Source: Photobacterium swingsii (GTDB lineage Bacteria > Pseudomonadota > Gammaproteobacteria > Enterobacterales > Vibrionaceae). From it: DNA of 64,000 nucleotides. Below, piece by piece: positions 1 to 9,637 of this stretch. The stretch is taken from positions 3,720,001-3,784,000 of the forward strand of contig NZ_AP024852.1 in the NCBI RefSeq assembly GCF_024346715.1, given 5' to 3'. The notes beneath the pieces are model-generated. The model saw only the letters and a list, made by a program, of their open reading frames with translations, was not told the origin of the DNA and did not search any database. Numbering within the stretch: the stretch's first letter is position 1; every line of letters begins with the position of its first letter. A program made the translations under genes and the position numbers.

Positions 1-1214
1 CATAAGTTGTTGATAGTGCGCAATGCCACCAAGAGGGTAGTTGGACTGACGAGCATGATATTTTGATCCATGGCATCGCGGATCAGTGATGGGTCAGCTT
101 CAATCGCGGCTTGAAAAGCGGGCTCCACCGGAATGAACATCAAGACATAATCCAAACTATGGACGCCATGCAATTGGTGGTAATCCTTCCGGCTTAATCC
201 TCGAATATGGCTACGAATCGAGGCAGTATGCTCACTCATCGCCAATTCACGTTCAGCGATGGTTTCAGCATTAAAGTAACGCTCGTAGGCCACCAGCGAC
301 ATTTTAGCATCAATGACTACGTCTTTATCTTGCGGCAAATGCACCACCACATCAGGCTGATAACGCTTGCCGTCTTCATTTTCGAGGCTGATCTGAGTTT
401 GGTATTCATGCCCTTCACGTAAACCTGACTCGTTCAAAACTCGCGCCAGCACGACTTCCCCCCAGTTACCTTGCGCTTTATTGTCGCCTTTTAGCGCTTG
501 GGTTAAATTAACAGCCTCTTGCGCCATCTGTTCGTTCAATTGCTTAAGGTTATTAATCTCGTGTACTAGGGTATGACGCTCACGCGCTTCAGCACTAAAA
601 CTGTCGTTAACCTGCTTTTTAAAGCCTTCCAATTGAGCTCGTAGTGGATAAAGAATGCTTTCGAGGCTTTGTTTGTTTTGTTCATCAACCGTACGCGTCT
701 TTTGTTCAAACATTCGGTTGGCCAGGCTTTCGAACTGAATACGCAGTCGCTCTTCAGCATTTTCCAGTAAGGCTATTTTCTCTTCCGCGGCTTTTTGCTC
801 TTCAAAATGACGGGCTTCTTGCTCGCGTAAATCCCCTTCTAGCCCCGCATTTGCACCACGGGCGTTTTCGAGTTGCTCAGTCAGGTACTGCTTTTCATTT
901 TTAAGCGCCTCGAAATGACGCATTTTTTCCAATGCCGCCGCCAAGCGGGCATGCATCTGGCGTAACTCATGACTTAAACGGTCGCGATCGACATCCGTTT
1001 CATCCAGCTCTTGGCTACGTTCATCCAATTGTTGTTGAATTTGCTGTTCACGGGTCTCGGCTAAACGCAGATCAGCCGCACGCTGCTGTTGCCACAGTGC
1101 AATTTGCTGTTTGTGTTTACCATTCAACCACAGTGCTGTGACAACGCTGGCTAATGTTGCCCCTGTTGCGGCAGCAACCGCGAATAGTAAGTCGCCGCTA
1201 AGCCACTCCGTCAT
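1..1214 (-). CDS. rmuC: RmuC family DNA recombination protein (3' end cut by window)
   Basis: The reading frame starts at the ATG complementary to 1212-1214 and stays open to base 1, so about 404 codons are visible and the C-terminus is missing. Residues about 8-27 form one hydrophobic segment. A long Gln/Glu/Arg-rich stretch follows that should be coiled coil. Near the window edge the protein reads FIPVEPAFQAAIEADPS and then VSPTTLLVALRTI, which are typical of the RmuC nuclease-like domain. RmuC limits inversions and other rearrangements at short inverted repeats, and the N-terminal helix suggests membrane tethering. No operon partner is visible: the next gene diverges after about 270 bases in which I see no clear promoter. 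Confidence 0.9.
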   Translation of the reverse strand, partial: MTEWLSGDLLFAVAAATGATLASVVTALWLNGKHKQQIALWQQQRAADLRLAETREQQIQQQLDERSQELDETDVDRDRLSHELRQMHARLAAALEKMRHFEALKNEKQYLTEQLENARGANAGLEGDLREQEARHFEEQKAAEEKIALLENAEERLRIQFESLANRMFEQKTRTVDEQNKQSLESILYPLRAQLEGFKKQVNDSFSAEARERHTLVHEINNLKQLNEQMAQEAVNLTQALKGDNKAQGNWGEVVLARVLNESGLREGHEYQTQISLENEDGKRYQPDVVVHLPQDKDVVIDAKMSLVAYERYFNAETIAERELAMSEHTASIRSHIRGLSRKDYHQLHGVHSLDYVLMFIPVEPAFQAAIEADPSLIRDAMDQNIMLVSPTTLLVALRTINNL

Positions 1215-1484
1215 GATGTTTAACCCTGAAAAATACCAATAATTTCTGATTTAAGGCTAAGTGGATACTGGATAAATGTCCAGCATTTAAAGTGGCATCC
1301 CTTGGCGGCTCAACGATGATAAAGCGAACGAAAAAGGAAATGTAGAATGGAGTGCGCTAAGCATCACAGCCTGAAGTTTTCCCCTCTAGTCGCCTGAAAT
1401 ACAATCGCATAGACTGTCACTCATCCCTTACTGGCATTAACTTCGTGCCACAAGAATAACGCGCTGACGTAAACAAGGACGACA

Positions 1485-2390
1485 ATGAACGAACGTTATG
1501 CCCTCGGCTATGGCATGGCCGCGGTGTTGCTCTGGTCAACAGTGGCAACGGCTTTTAAAATCACTCTCGATTATTTTACCCCTATTCAGATGGTGGTTGC
1601 TGCCAGTGTGGTCTCAGCGGCTGCCCTCACAGGCATCGCTTACTGGCAAGGTAAGCTGCACTTACTAGGGCGAACTTTCGCTGCCCGCCCCTTCTATTAT
1701 TTATGCTTAGGTTTAATCAACCCCTTTGCTTACTATGTAGTGTTATTTAAAGCCTACGAACTGCTCCCCGCATCACAAGCTCAACCCCTCAATTACAGCT
1801 GGGCGATCACGCTGACCTTGATGGCCGCCGTTTTTCTGGGACAAAAGATCCGTAAGCAAGACTGGGCAGCCTGTGCCCTTGGGTATTTAGGTGTCATCGT
1901 GATAGCCACTAAAGGGGACGTACTGGCATTACAGTTTGAGAGCCCAACAGGAGTGGCGTTGGCCTTATTATCAACACTGCTCTGGGCGATGTATTGGATC
2001 CTCAATACCAAAAACCAAGCCGATCCTGTACTCGGTGTGTTACTTGGCTTTTTAGTCTCACTGCCACTTTCCATCAGTCTCAGCCTCTACAGTGGCGAAT
2101 GGCCGTCCATCCCATGGCAGGGGTGGCTCGCGGTAAGCTATGTCGGTTTATTTGAGATGGGGATTACATTTGTACTTTGGATCAGTGCGCTAAAACTCAC
2201 TCAAAACACCGCCAAGATCAGTAATCTGATTTTCATTTCACCCTTTATTTCACTGATGCTATTAGCGACTATCATTGGCGAGGAAATCCACCCATCAACC
2301 TTAGTGGGTTTAGTTTTGATTGTGTGCGGCTTAGTGATTCAGCAGATAAAAGGGAAAAGCACTCAAAAATCGATGGCTGACAACACCTAA
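1485..2390 (+). CDS. EamA/DMT-family inner-membrane transporter
   Basis: This 301-residue protein is almost entirely hydrophobic, with about ten predicted membrane helices in two homologous halves. That is the layout of the drug/metabolite transporter (EamA) family. Typical pieces are LLWSTVATAFKITLDYFTP at the N-terminus and the repeat-like LLSTLLWAMYWILNTK near the middle. An AAGGA ribosome site lies five bases before the ATG. Family members export amino acids, nucleosides or other metabolites, but the substrate cannot be read from the sequence. It stands alone, between the divergent rmuC and the convergent MFS gene. Confidence 0.85.
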   Translation: MNERYALGYGMAAVLLWSTVATAFKITLDYFTPIQMVVAASVVSAAALTGIAYWQGKLHLLGRTFAARPFYYLCLGLINPFAYYVVLFKAYELLPASQAQPLNYSWAITLTLMAAVFLGQKIRKQDWAACALGYLGVIVIATKGDVLALQFESPTGVALALLSTLLWAMYWILNTKNQADPVLGVLLGFLVSLPLSISLSLYSGEWPSIPWQGWLAVSYVGLFEMGITFVLWISALKLTQNTAKISNLIFISPFISLMLLATIIGEEIHPSTLVGLVLIVCGLVIQQIKGKSTQKSMADNT

Positions 2391-2400
2391 TCGATAAGCA

Positions 2401-2430
2401 TAAAAAAGCCTGTCACACAGGTGACAGGCG
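2401..2430 (-). terminator. Rho-independent terminator of the MFS exporter gene
   Basis: A nine-base-pair stem (GCCTGTCAC / GTGACAGGC) with a four-base loop is followed, on the minus strand, by TTTTTTA. It lies 75 bases beyond the MFS stop codon. On the plus strand there is no U-tract, so it mainly serves the minus-strand gene. Confidence 0.85.
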
Positions 2431-2503
2431 AAAGAATATTAGGGTTGTCGAGACCCTGCGCCTTTAAGGAGCCAAGCGTCTAGTTATAAAGGATTAAAAA
2501 TCC

Positions 2504-3703
2504 TTAAGCAGCACAAGGAGCGTGCCATTTTCGGCCTATCTTAGACCATAAAATCAGTAAACCTGGTACCACCAGCCACATCTGTAGCGTCATCAGGACT
2601 GGCGGGGTTAAGTCTAAACGTTGCATCAAACTCACCATCAAACCAGCCCCACTCATTTGGAATAAGCCCAATAATGCAGCAGCTGTCCCTGCACGGTCGC
2701 CAAATGGGGCAAGGGCTTTACCTGCCGCCGAACCCAGTACAAAGGCAAAGCCGATTGACGACATAAAGATCGGCACCATAAACGCCCACGCTTCAAATAA
2801 CCCGCTAAATGCAAGCATGGTCGCACCAGAAATCACCAGCATTACCAGGCCAGTATTCAGGGTTTGGCGAGAACCAAAGCGATCCATAAATTTAGGCGCA
2901 GCCATGCATGCCGCAATATTCAATACCGCATTAAGACCAAACCAGTAAGTAAACTGACCCATGTCTAAACCCATATTCATCATTAGCCATACCGGTGCTG
3001 ATGTGACATATGCCAAAATCACCGCCATCGCGAGCATGCACAAAATGGCATGGAATAAGAATACAGGCTCACGCAATACTGACATGTAGCGCTCAAAGCT
3101 GATCAAAGAACCCGCGGTATTGGTTTCTGCTGGGCGGGTTTCTTTAAAGCCCACCGCAATCAAGCTACCAGCCACCAAGGCAAAACCCACCATAAAGCTA
3201 AAGTTTGAACGCCAGCCAAATTCATGGGTTAACCATGCGCCCATTAACGGTGCCAGTGCAGGAATAAAGCAAATCGCACCATTGAGGTAACTGATCATGC
3301 GACCACTACGTTCAGGGCCAAAACTATCCCGTACTGCGGCAAACGCAGCAACCGATGTTGCACAGGCACCAAAGCCTTGGGCTAAGCGGGCAAACAATAA
3401 GAGATCAAGCGATTGCGCCATGTAAGCCATTGCTGAACTTACGGCATAGAGAGTAATGCCTCCAAGGGCGATCGGGCGGCGACCGTAGCGATCCGCTAAT
3501 GGTCCGGCCAATAGCTGGCCAAGGCCAAGACTAAACATAAAGAGTGTCACTGTGTCTTGGACACGGGTGGTATCAACCGCAAACGTCTCTGCCATAGCTG
3601 GCAAAGCAGGTAAATAAAGGTCGATGGCTAATGGGCTAAATAGCACCAATACCACCATCAGGGCTACAAGGCGTGTGCCTGCCGCAGTTGATTCTGGTTT
3701 CAT
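2504..3703 (-). CDS. Bcr/CflA-type MFS multidrug exporter
   Basis: A 399-residue major facilitator with about 12 membrane helices. The first helix carries LAIDLYLPALPAMAETF, matching the D-x-YLPALP signature of the DHA1 Bcr/CflA branch. Motif A follows in the loop between helices 2 and 3 (GPLADRYGRRPIAL, about residues 66-79). The length matches E. coli Bcr (396 residues). Members are proton-driven exporters of drugs such as bicyclomycin and chloramphenicol, and sometimes of dipeptides or cysteine; which applies here is unknown. The gene is divergent from a LysR regulator 117 bases away, the usual arrangement for a regulator controlling its neighbour. The ATG at 3703 is followed by MKPESTAAG and then helix 1. 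Confidence 0.85.
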   Translation of the reverse strand: MKPESTAAGTRLVALMVVLVLFSPLAIDLYLPALPAMAETFAVDTTRVQDTVTLFMFSLGLGQLLAGPLADRYGRRPIALGGITLYAVSSAMAYMAQSLDLLLFARLAQGFGACATSVAAFAAVRDSFGPERSGRMISYLNGAICFIPALAPLMGAWLTHEFGWRSNFSFMVGFALVAGSLIAVGFKETRPAETNTAGSLISFERYMSVLREPVFLFHAILCMLAMAVILAYVTSAPVWLMMNMGLDMGQFTYWFGLNAVLNIAACMAAPKFMDRFGSRQTLNTGLVMLVISGATMLAFSGLFEAWAFMVPIFMSSIGFAFVLGSAAGKALAPFGDRAGTAAALLGLFQMSGAGLMVSLMQRLDLTPPVLMTLQMWLVVPGLLILWSKIGRKWHAPCAA

Positions 3704-3750
3704 GTTGGTTTCCTAGTAGATAGTGGCAGCACTATAAGCGGTTAGAGATA

Positions 3751-3773
3751 TGAATTGAAATGGTTTATATTCA
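3751..3773. promoter_or_regulatory. Candidate LysR operator between the divergent MFS and lysR genes
   Basis: Within the 117-base divergent intergenic region, half-sites TGAAT (3751-3755) and ATTCA (3769-3773) form a 13-base-spaced dyad containing the T-N11-A pattern that LysR-type regulators usually bind. It lies about 50 bases from each start codon. Assigned by pattern only. Confidence 0.35.
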
Positions 3774-3820
3774 GGTTAGATTTTCCATTTGGGAATATCA
3801 CAACACAGTAAGAGGTTGCC

Positions 3821-4771
3821 GTGTCATTTACCAAATTATCACGCCTCGATTTAAACCTATTGGTTTGCCTACATGTTCTCATGGAAGAGTGTAGCGTGAC
3901 GCAAGCCGCCAAGCGGTTGAACTTGAGCCAATCCGCCGTCAGCAAAAGCTTAACGCGATTACGTGAGCAATTTGATGACCCTCTTTTTGTGCGTAGCGCC
4001 CACGGTTTAGTACCGACTCCCCGGGTACGTGCTCTGCAACCTTGCTTAGAGCAGTTACTGCGCGATATTGAACACATAACAGCACCGCCTGAATTTAGCC
4101 CTGCCACCAGCGATCGTCACTTTCGCATGGCATTGGTTGAAAGTGCCTACCCGCTATTTTTACCGCAGTTTTTGGGGGATATTTTCAGCGAAGGGCCAAA
4201 CATTATTTTGGATACCCAAGCTTGGGAGCCCAACACGTTCGATAAGCTGCACAGCGGTGAAATCGACTTTGGCATCACAGGCAAAGATCTTAACCCTAAA
4301 GATGCCATGCTGACACTCATGCCTCCCAAAGGAATTATCTTTCAAGAACTTTGCCGTGACACACAACGCTGCATTGTTCGTAAAGGTCACCCGGTGCTGA
4401 ATCAAAAGTGGGACCAGGATAATTATTTACGCCAACGTCATATTCAGGTGCGCTGTGGCCGTGATGATCGTTGGTTACTCGACTATAAGCTGGCAGAGCT
4501 TGGACTCAACCGTGATATTGCCATGTACGTTCCAGACTTTAATAGCGCCGCGAGTTTATGTACCCATACCGACTTGGTGTTTACCGCCCCGAGCCACTTT
4601 GCAAACCACATTGCCGCCCAGCTGAACTTGGTGGTCTTGCCTCTGCCTTGCAAACTTCCTGCCATGGCATACACCCTTTTTTGGCATCAACACCAAGAAA
4701 GCGATCCAGGCCATGCTTGGCTCAAAAATTTGATCATCAGCCGTTGCCGCGGAATTGCAGCCAACAGTTAA
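3821..4771 (+). CDS. LysR-family transcriptional regulator
   Basis: A 316-residue regulator starting at GTG 3821 with AGAGG just upstream. Residues about 8-66 hold the winged helix-turn-helix of LysR proteins: LNLLVCLHVLMEECSVTQAA, then LNLSQSAVSKSLTRLR and DPLFVRSAHGLVPTP. The remainder (about 95-305) is the periplasmic-binding-protein-like effector domain. The ligand is not evident. It is read away from the MFS exporter and probably controls it and its own transcription from the shared intergenic region. The N-terminal phrase LSRLDLNLL is typical of the NodD/LeuO-like branch of LysR proteins, but I would not name it further. Confidence 0.9.
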   Translation: MSFTKLSRLDLNLLVCLHVLMEECSVTQAAKRLNLSQSAVSKSLTRLREQFDDPLFVRSAHGLVPTPRVRALQPCLEQLLRDIEHITAPPEFSPATSDRHFRMALVESAYPLFLPQFLGDIFSEGPNIILDTQAWEPNTFDKLHSGEIDFGITGKDLNPKDAMLTLMPPKGIIFQELCRDTQRCIVRKGHPVLNQKWDQDNYLRQRHIQVRCGRDDRWLLDYKLAELGLNRDIAMYVPDFNSAASLCTHTDLVFTAPSHFANHIAAQLNLVVLPLPCKLPAMAYTLFWHQHQESDPGHAWLKNLIISRCRGIAANS

Positions 4772-4880
4772 AAGCGCTACCGTAGCTAGACTTACCTCGC
4801 ATAATGCACGGTGATTATGTTGGCAGGTTAAGGATTATTCCGTCAGCAAGGACGGTGACAACCATTAAGGAACAACAAAC

Positions 4881-6668
4881 ATGCAAGCAGTTATCTCACA
4901 ACGTGTGGAGCAGATCCGTCAGTGGCTGGCTGAAAACCAGTATGACGCCTTGCTTATTCCTCATGAAGACGAATACCTCGGTGAATACATTCCCGCTCAT
5001 AATGAACGCCTACATTGGGCGACGGGCTTTACAGGTTCAGCAGGGATGGCGGTGATCACCCAAGACAAAGCCGCGGTATTTGTAGATGGTCGCTACGTGG
5101 TTCAGGTACGCAAACAAGTACCGGGCGATGTATTTGAATATCGTCACCTGATCGACGAGCCGCCGATCTCATGGGCACAAGAGAACTTAACTGCTGGCAG
5201 TAAAGTCGCGGTTGATGCCCGCTTGCACAGCTCAGCATGGTTAGCACGTACCTGCGAAAATGTTGCTGATAAACTGAATGTAATCAGTATCGATACTAAC
5301 CCTATCGATACCCTGTGGCACGATCGCCCAGCACCAACGCTTTCTAATGCGAAACTGATGGGATTAGACTTTGTCGGCCAATCAAGCGCAGACAAGCGTG
5401 CACTGATTGCTGCTGAGTTGAAAAAACAAGAGGCGGAAGCTGCCCTACTCACCCAACTCGATAGCATCGCTTGGCTACTGAATGTTCGTGGTAGCGACGT
5501 ACCTAGCCTACCAATCTTGCTATCAACGGCGATTATCCATGCCGATGCGAGTGTCGACTTCTACATTGACCCGAGCCGCTTACCAGAAGACTTTGCCGCC
5601 CATGTCGGCGAAGGCGTACGTGTTGAAGCACCAGAAGCACTGGAAGCAGGCTTGCAAGCTCTCACTGCACGTAAGGTATTGGTCGATCCAGCCACCAGCA
5701 ATGCATGGGCGAGCCAAGTACTACTGGCATCAGGCGCTGAATTGATAGATGCCGCAGACCCTTGCTTATTACCCAAAGCAGCAAAAAACCCAACTGAAAT
5801 AGCGGGCATGAAAGCCTGTCATATCCGCGATGGCGTAGCGATCACTAAATTCCTCGCTTGGGTTGACCGTCAAGTTGCAGCTGGCAACCTGCTTGATGAA
5901 GGCACATTGTCAGATCGTTTATGGCAATTCCGCATTGAAGACAGTAGCTGTACCGATGTTAGCTTTGATACCATTTCTGCCGCTGGCGGTAACGCGGCGA
6001 TGTGTCACTACAACCACCAGAACCAACCGCAACCAAGCGTTTTGGAAATGGACAATGTGTACTTGGTGGATTCAGGCGGCCAATACCCAGACGGCACGAC
6101 CGATATCACCCGCACCATAGCGATTGGCCAGCCAAGCGATGAAGTCAAAACCGCGTTTACCTTGGTATTAAAAGGCCATATTGCACTCGCGTCAGCACGC
6201 TTCCCGAAAGGCACAACGGGCTCCCAATTGGATGCGCTGGCACGCCAACACCTATGGGCACATGGCTTCGATTATGACCACGGTACGGGCCATGGTGTCG
6301 GCCACTTCTTGAGTGTTCACGAAGGACCGCAGCGTATCGCAAAAGTGCACAACCCAACCGCCCTACTTGCCGGTATGGTGTTATCCAACGAACCTGGTTA
6401 CTACCGCGCCGATGCTTTTGGTATTCGCATCGAAAACCTTGAGCTGGTCGTTGAAGTACCAACCCAAGGCGACATGACAGTCCTTGGGTTTGAGTCACTG
6501 ACCCGCGCCCCTATCGATCAGCGCTTAATTGATATCAGCCTAATGAATGATGTGGAACTTGCTTGGCTAAACAAGTATCACCAAACGGTATTGGATGTAT
6601 TACGCCCATCGTTCGAGGGTGAAGATTTAGCCTGGCTTGAGCAAGCAACAAAACCACTCAACCGCTAA
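4881..6668 (+). CDS. Xaa-Pro aminopeptidase, peptidase family M24B (long form)
   Basis: This 595-residue metallopeptidase removes an N-terminal residue preceding proline. Two creatinase-type N-terminal domains (about 5-300) precede an M24 pita-bread catalytic domain (about 305-535) and a short C-terminal domain. The expected metal ligands are visible: two Asp in DSGGQYPDGTTDIT (about 397-410), His in HGTGHGVGHF (about 474), Glu in SNEPGYY (about 503) and Glu in RIENLELV (about 518). The three-domain length matches the cytosolic eukaryotic-type aminopeptidase P rather than the roughly 440-residue E. coli PepP. No signal peptide is seen, so it should be cytosolic. The ATG at 4881 has AAGGA about nine bases upstream. 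Monocistronic, with a strong terminator after the stop. Confidence 0.9.
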   Translation: MQAVISQRVEQIRQWLAENQYDALLIPHEDEYLGEYIPAHNERLHWATGFTGSAGMAVITQDKAAVFVDGRYVVQVRKQVPGDVFEYRHLIDEPPISWAQENLTAGSKVAVDARLHSSAWLARTCENVADKLNVISIDTNPIDTLWHDRPAPTLSNAKLMGLDFVGQSSADKRALIAAELKKQEAEAALLTQLDSIAWLLNVRGSDVPSLPILLSTAIIHADASVDFYIDPSRLPEDFAAHVGEGVRVEAPEALEAGLQALTARKVLVDPATSNAWASQVLLASGAELIDAADPCLLPKAAKNPTEIAGMKACHIRDGVAITKFLAWVDRQVAAGNLLDEGTLSDRLWQFRIEDSSCTDVSFDTISAAGGNAAMCHYNHQNQPQPSVLEMDNVYLVDSGGQYPDGTTDITRTIAIGQPSDEVKTAFTLVLKGHIALASARFPKGTTGSQLDALARQHLWAHGFDYDHGTGHGVGHFLSVHEGPQRIAKVHNPTALLAGMVLSNEPGYYRADAFGIRIENLELVVEVPTQGDMTVLGFESLTRAPIDQRLIDISLMNDVELAWLNKYHQTVLDVLRPSFEGEDLAWLEQATKPLNR

Positions 6669-6689
6669 TACAGACACACCTAACCAAAT

Positions 6690-6732
6690 AAAACGCCCGG
6701 TTGTTTCTATCAACAATCGGGCGTTTCTCTTT
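6690..6732. terminator. Bidirectional terminator between the aminopeptidase gene and thiH
   Basis: An A/T-flanked hairpin with stem AAACGCCCG / CGGGCGTTT, extended by TTGTT/AACAA, is followed by U-rich sequence on both strands. It sits between two convergent genes and can end both transcripts. Confidence 0.85.
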
Positions 6733-6756
6733 TATGAATCCAAGCGCTGAACCATA

Positions 6757-7869
6757 CTAGCCAGAGTATGCGTGATGCCAATCTTTCCACACCACTTCAA
6801 AGCCATGTCGCTTCACGGCATCAGCAACAGCCGCTACCGAACGCTCATCACTGATCGCAAACTGCTCAAGCTCAGGCTCATCATCGGCATAGCCCCCAGG
6901 TTGCGTTTTCGATCCCGCCGACATACTGGTGATCCCCAGCGGTAACACATTATCACGAAAATCAGGTGCTTCTCGGGTCGACAGTGACAACTCGACTTCA
7001 GGGTTAAACAAACGATAGGCACAGATAAGCTGCACCAACTGACGATCACTCATCACAGATTTCGGCTGTAAGCCTCCTTCACACGGGCGCAACCGCGGAA
7101 ACGAAATCGAATAACGGGTTTGCCAGTAAGTCCGCTCAAGGTAATCCAAATGATTGGCCACAAAGAAGCAATCTGTCCGCCACTCTTCAAGCCCAATCAA
7201 GGCGCCAATCCCTATCTTATCAATGCCCGCTCTTGCCAATCGATCGGGTGTTGCTAAGCGGTACTCAAAATCCATTTTATTGCCACGAAGGTGGTGCTGC
7301 GCATAAGTGGAGGCACTGTAGGTTTCTTGGTACACCATCACCGCATCCAACCCTAAGGTCTTTAGTTCCGCATACTCATGCAGATCCAGCGGCTGCACCT
7401 CCATCGCCAAGTAACTAAATTGCTGTTTAATCGGTGGCAGAGCGTCACGAAAGTACTCCATGCCCACTTTACGTTCATGCTCACCTGTAACTAATAGCAC
7501 GCTATCAAAATGCATCGCCTTGATAGCCTGACACTCACGTTCAATTTCAGCTGTGTTCAGCGTACGGCGCTTAATACGGTTTTCCATCGAAAAGCCACAA
7601 TAGGTACAGGCATTGGCGCACAGATTCGATAAATACAAAGGCACATAAAATGCCATCGTATGACCAAAGCGTTTCCGTGTTAACGCCGCCGACTGTTGCG
7701 CCATTTGCTCTAAATACGGTTCTGCCGCAGGTGAAATTAAGGCTTTAAAATCTTCCAAGTCGCGCTTCGATTTACGCAATGCGCGCTCAACATCTGCCGC
7801 GGTTTTGCTGTAGATAGAAAGACGAACGTCGTCCCAACTCAGTTGCTTCCACACATCAACATAGCTCAT
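6757..7869 (-). CDS. thiH: 2-iminoacetate synthase (tyrosine lyase) ThiH
   Basis: A radical-SAM enzyme that splits tyrosine to dehydroglycine (2-iminoacetate) and p-cresol for building the thiazole ring. The cluster motif CANACTYC supplies Cys84, Cys88 and Cys91. The C-terminal BATS region contains SISFPRLRPCEGG and the phrase LSTREAPDFRDN, both typical of ThiH. The length (370 residues) is close to the E. coli protein (377). It is the last gene of thiCEFSGH, nine bases after thiG, and is followed by a terminator. Using tyrosine rather than glycine (ThiO) fits a facultative gammaproteobacterium. Confidence 0.96.
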   Translation of the reverse strand: MSYVDVWKQLSWDDVRLSIYSKTAADVERALRKSKRDLEDFKALISPAAEPYLEQMAQQSAALTRKRFGHTMAFYVPLYLSNLCANACTYCGFSMENRIKRRTLNTAEIERECQAIKAMHFDSVLLVTGEHERKVGMEYFRDALPPIKQQFSYLAMEVQPLDLHEYAELKTLGLDAVMVYQETYSASTYAQHHLRGNKMDFEYRLATPDRLARAGIDKIGIGALIGLEEWRTDCFFVANHLDYLERTYWQTRYSISFPRLRPCEGGLQPKSVMSDRQLVQLICAYRLFNPEVELSLSTREAPDFRDNVLPLGITSMSAGSKTQPGGYADDEPELEQFAISDERSVAAVADAVKRHGFEVVWKDWHHAYSG

Positions 7870-7878
7870 GATGTTTCC

Positions 7879-8649
7879 CTACGCGCTGTGGTCAAGAAAC
7901 GCCGTTAACGGACTAGAGGCGATCGCATGATTCACTGTTCCCGCTAAGCCCGCCTCATACGCCATACGGCCACTTTCTACTGCCAATTTAAACGCGCATC
8001 CCATTGCAATCGGATCCGCCGCAGCAGCAATCGCCGTGTTAACCAAGACCGCATCAGCCCCCATCTCCATCGCTTCGGCTGCGTGTGATGGCGCACCAAT
8101 TCCCGCATCGACAATCACAGGTACACGCGCTTGGTCGATGATGATTTCAAGGAAATCACGTGATGCCAAACCTTTATTCGAACCAATCGGGGCACCGAGT
8201 GGCATCACAGCGGCGCAACCGACTTCTTCTAAACGCTTACACAACACAGGATCTGCGTGGCAATATGGCAACACAATGAAGCCCTCGCGCACCAAGGTTT
8301 CTGCGGCCGCTAAGGTTTCAATCGGGTCTGGCATTAAGTATTTAGGGTCTGGGTGAATTTCCAACTTCAGCCAGTTGGTACCTAAGGCTTCACGCGCCAA
8401 CTTAGCCGCAAAAATGGCTTCTTTGGCATTCTTAGCACCCGAGGTATTAGGCAATAAATTCACGCCCGCTTTGACTAATGGCGCGAGAATGTCATCGTCG
8501 CGGTTATCAATGTCGACCCGCTTCAATGCCATAGTCACAAGTTCAGACTCGGTCGCAATGATCGATTTTGCCATCGTTTGGCTATTGGCATATTTACCTG
8601 TTCCCGTGAACAGGCGTGAAGAAAATGTTTTATCCGCAATAGTTAACAT
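7879..8649 (-). CDS. thiG: Thiazole synthase ThiG
   Basis: A 256-residue TIM-barrel enzyme, the same length as E. coli ThiG. It condenses 1-deoxyxylulose 5-phosphate, dehydroglycine and sulfur delivered by ThiS thiocarboxylate into thiazole phosphate. Visible signatures are [12 protein letters not shown] at the start, [14 protein letters not shown] carrying the Schiff-base lysine region, and the phosphate-binding [20 protein letters not shown] and VLVNTAIA. It begins two bases after the thiS stop, so translational coupling is likely; ThiS and ThiG work as a complex. Confidence 0.97.
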   Translation of the reverse strand: MLTIADKTFSSRLFTGTGKYANSQTMAKSIIATESELVTMALKRVDIDNRDDDILAPLVKAGVNLLPNTSGAKNAKEAIFAAKLAREALGTNWLKLEIHPDPKYLMPDPIETLAAAETLVREGFIVLPYCHADPVLCKRLEEVGCAAVMPLGAPIGSNKGLASRDFLEIIIDQARVPVIVDAGIGAPSHAAEAMEMGADAVLVNTAIAAAADPIAMGCAFKLAVESGRMAYEAGLAGTVNHAIASSPLTAFLDHSA

Positions 8650-8651
8650 TA

Positions 8652-8873
8652 TTAACCTCCAGCAATCGCTTGAAATAGGGCAATACGATCACCACCACTG
8701 AGTAAAGTTGAATCCCACTGGTGGCGCGGCACAATGTCATCATTTACCGCAACAGCCGTGGCCTTTAATGGCATATCAAGCTGCATTAACAAGGTTGATA
8801 GGGTCATGGCGGGCGGGCAAGTCATCGGCTTGTCATTCACTGAGACCTGAATTTCGGTATTATTGATTGTCAT
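8652..8873 (-). CDS. thiS: Sulfur-carrier protein ThiS
   Basis: A 73-residue ubiquitin-fold carrier ending in the required Gly-Gly (ALFQAIAGG). ThiF adenylates that terminus, which is then converted to a thiocarboxylate donating sulfur to ThiG. I place the start at ATG 8873 ([12 protein letters not shown]), because the frame also runs further upstream inside thiF and would give a non-homologous 16-residue extension. The gene overlaps the end of thiF by 14 bases, which suggests coupled translation. Confidence 0.93.
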   Translation of the reverse strand: MTINNTEIQVSVNDKPMTCPPAMTLSTLLMQLDMPLKATAVAVNDDIVPRHQWDSTLLSGGDRIALFQAIAGG

Positions 8874-9636
8874 GTTTCTCTCCTGTGCCACAGACAGGAC
8901 AACACTTATCCTGGGCGACATTAAATTTTTGCCATGTCATGGTTAACCCATCAAATTGCTGCAAAGTGGCAAAACCAACCTGACCAGCACCGGTAAGCAC
9001 CTTGATGGTCTCGAGTGCTTGCAAGGTACCTACCACGCCCACAACCGGGCCTGCAATGCCTGAATTACTGCAGTTCATCGCAGGGGACTTTGCTTCTGGA
9101 TCGTACGGAAAGAGGCAGTGGTAACAAGGACCTGAACCATGACGAAAATCAAACGCCATCAACTGACCTTGCCATCTGATTGCCGCGCCAGCGATCAAGA
9201 TTTTTCTGGCCTTAAAACACGCTTGATTCACAGCATGACGTGTTGGCAAGTTATCGGAGCAATCGAGTACCACATCTGCAAGTTCCACTTCCATCGTTAA
9301 ACGCTGATCCGCTAGGCGCGCTTTTACGGCTCGTACTCGAATATGCGGGTTCAAGGCACGTACCTGCTCCGCGGCCATTTCAGCTTTGCTTAACCCTTGA
9401 TGTCGATCGCGATAGATGATCTGGCGCTGAAGGTTAGAGCTATCGACCTCATCATCATCTGCAATCACCAAGGTACCGATACCAGCACCGGCTAAATACA
9501 ATGCCGCCGATGACCCAAGTCCACCGGCACCCACCATCAATACCTTTGCATTTGCTAACCGCGTCTGACCATTTTCACCAATTTCAGGCAACATAATTTG
9601 GCGGTTATAGCGTAAAAACTCTTGGTCACTCAGCAT
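8860..9636 (-). CDS. thiF: ThiS adenylyltransferase ThiF
   Basis: A 258-residue E1-like enzyme that adenylates the C-terminal glycine of ThiS. The opening RYNRQIMLPEIGENGQ is the family signature. The nucleotide-binding loop GAGGLGSS lies at about 36-43, followed by DDDEVDSSNLQRQ. Two Cys pairs, CYHC and CPVC near the C-terminus, should bind structural zinc. The length is close to E. coli ThiF (251). The gene starts one base after the thiE stop and overlaps thiS at its end. Confidence 0.96.
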   Translation of the reverse strand: MLSDQEFLRYNRQIMLPEIGENGQTRLANAKVLMVGAGGLGSSAALYLAGAGIGTLVIADDDEVDSSNLQRQIIYRDRHQGLSKAEMAAEQVRALNPHIRVRAVKARLADQRLTMEVELADVVLDCSDNLPTRHAVNQACFKARKILIAGAAIRWQGQLMAFDFRHGSGPCYHCLFPYDPEAKSPAMNCSNSGIAGPVVGVVGTLQALETIKVLTGAGQVGFATLQQFDGLTMTWQKFNVAQDKCCPVCGTGEKHDNQ

Positions 9637-9637
9637 A

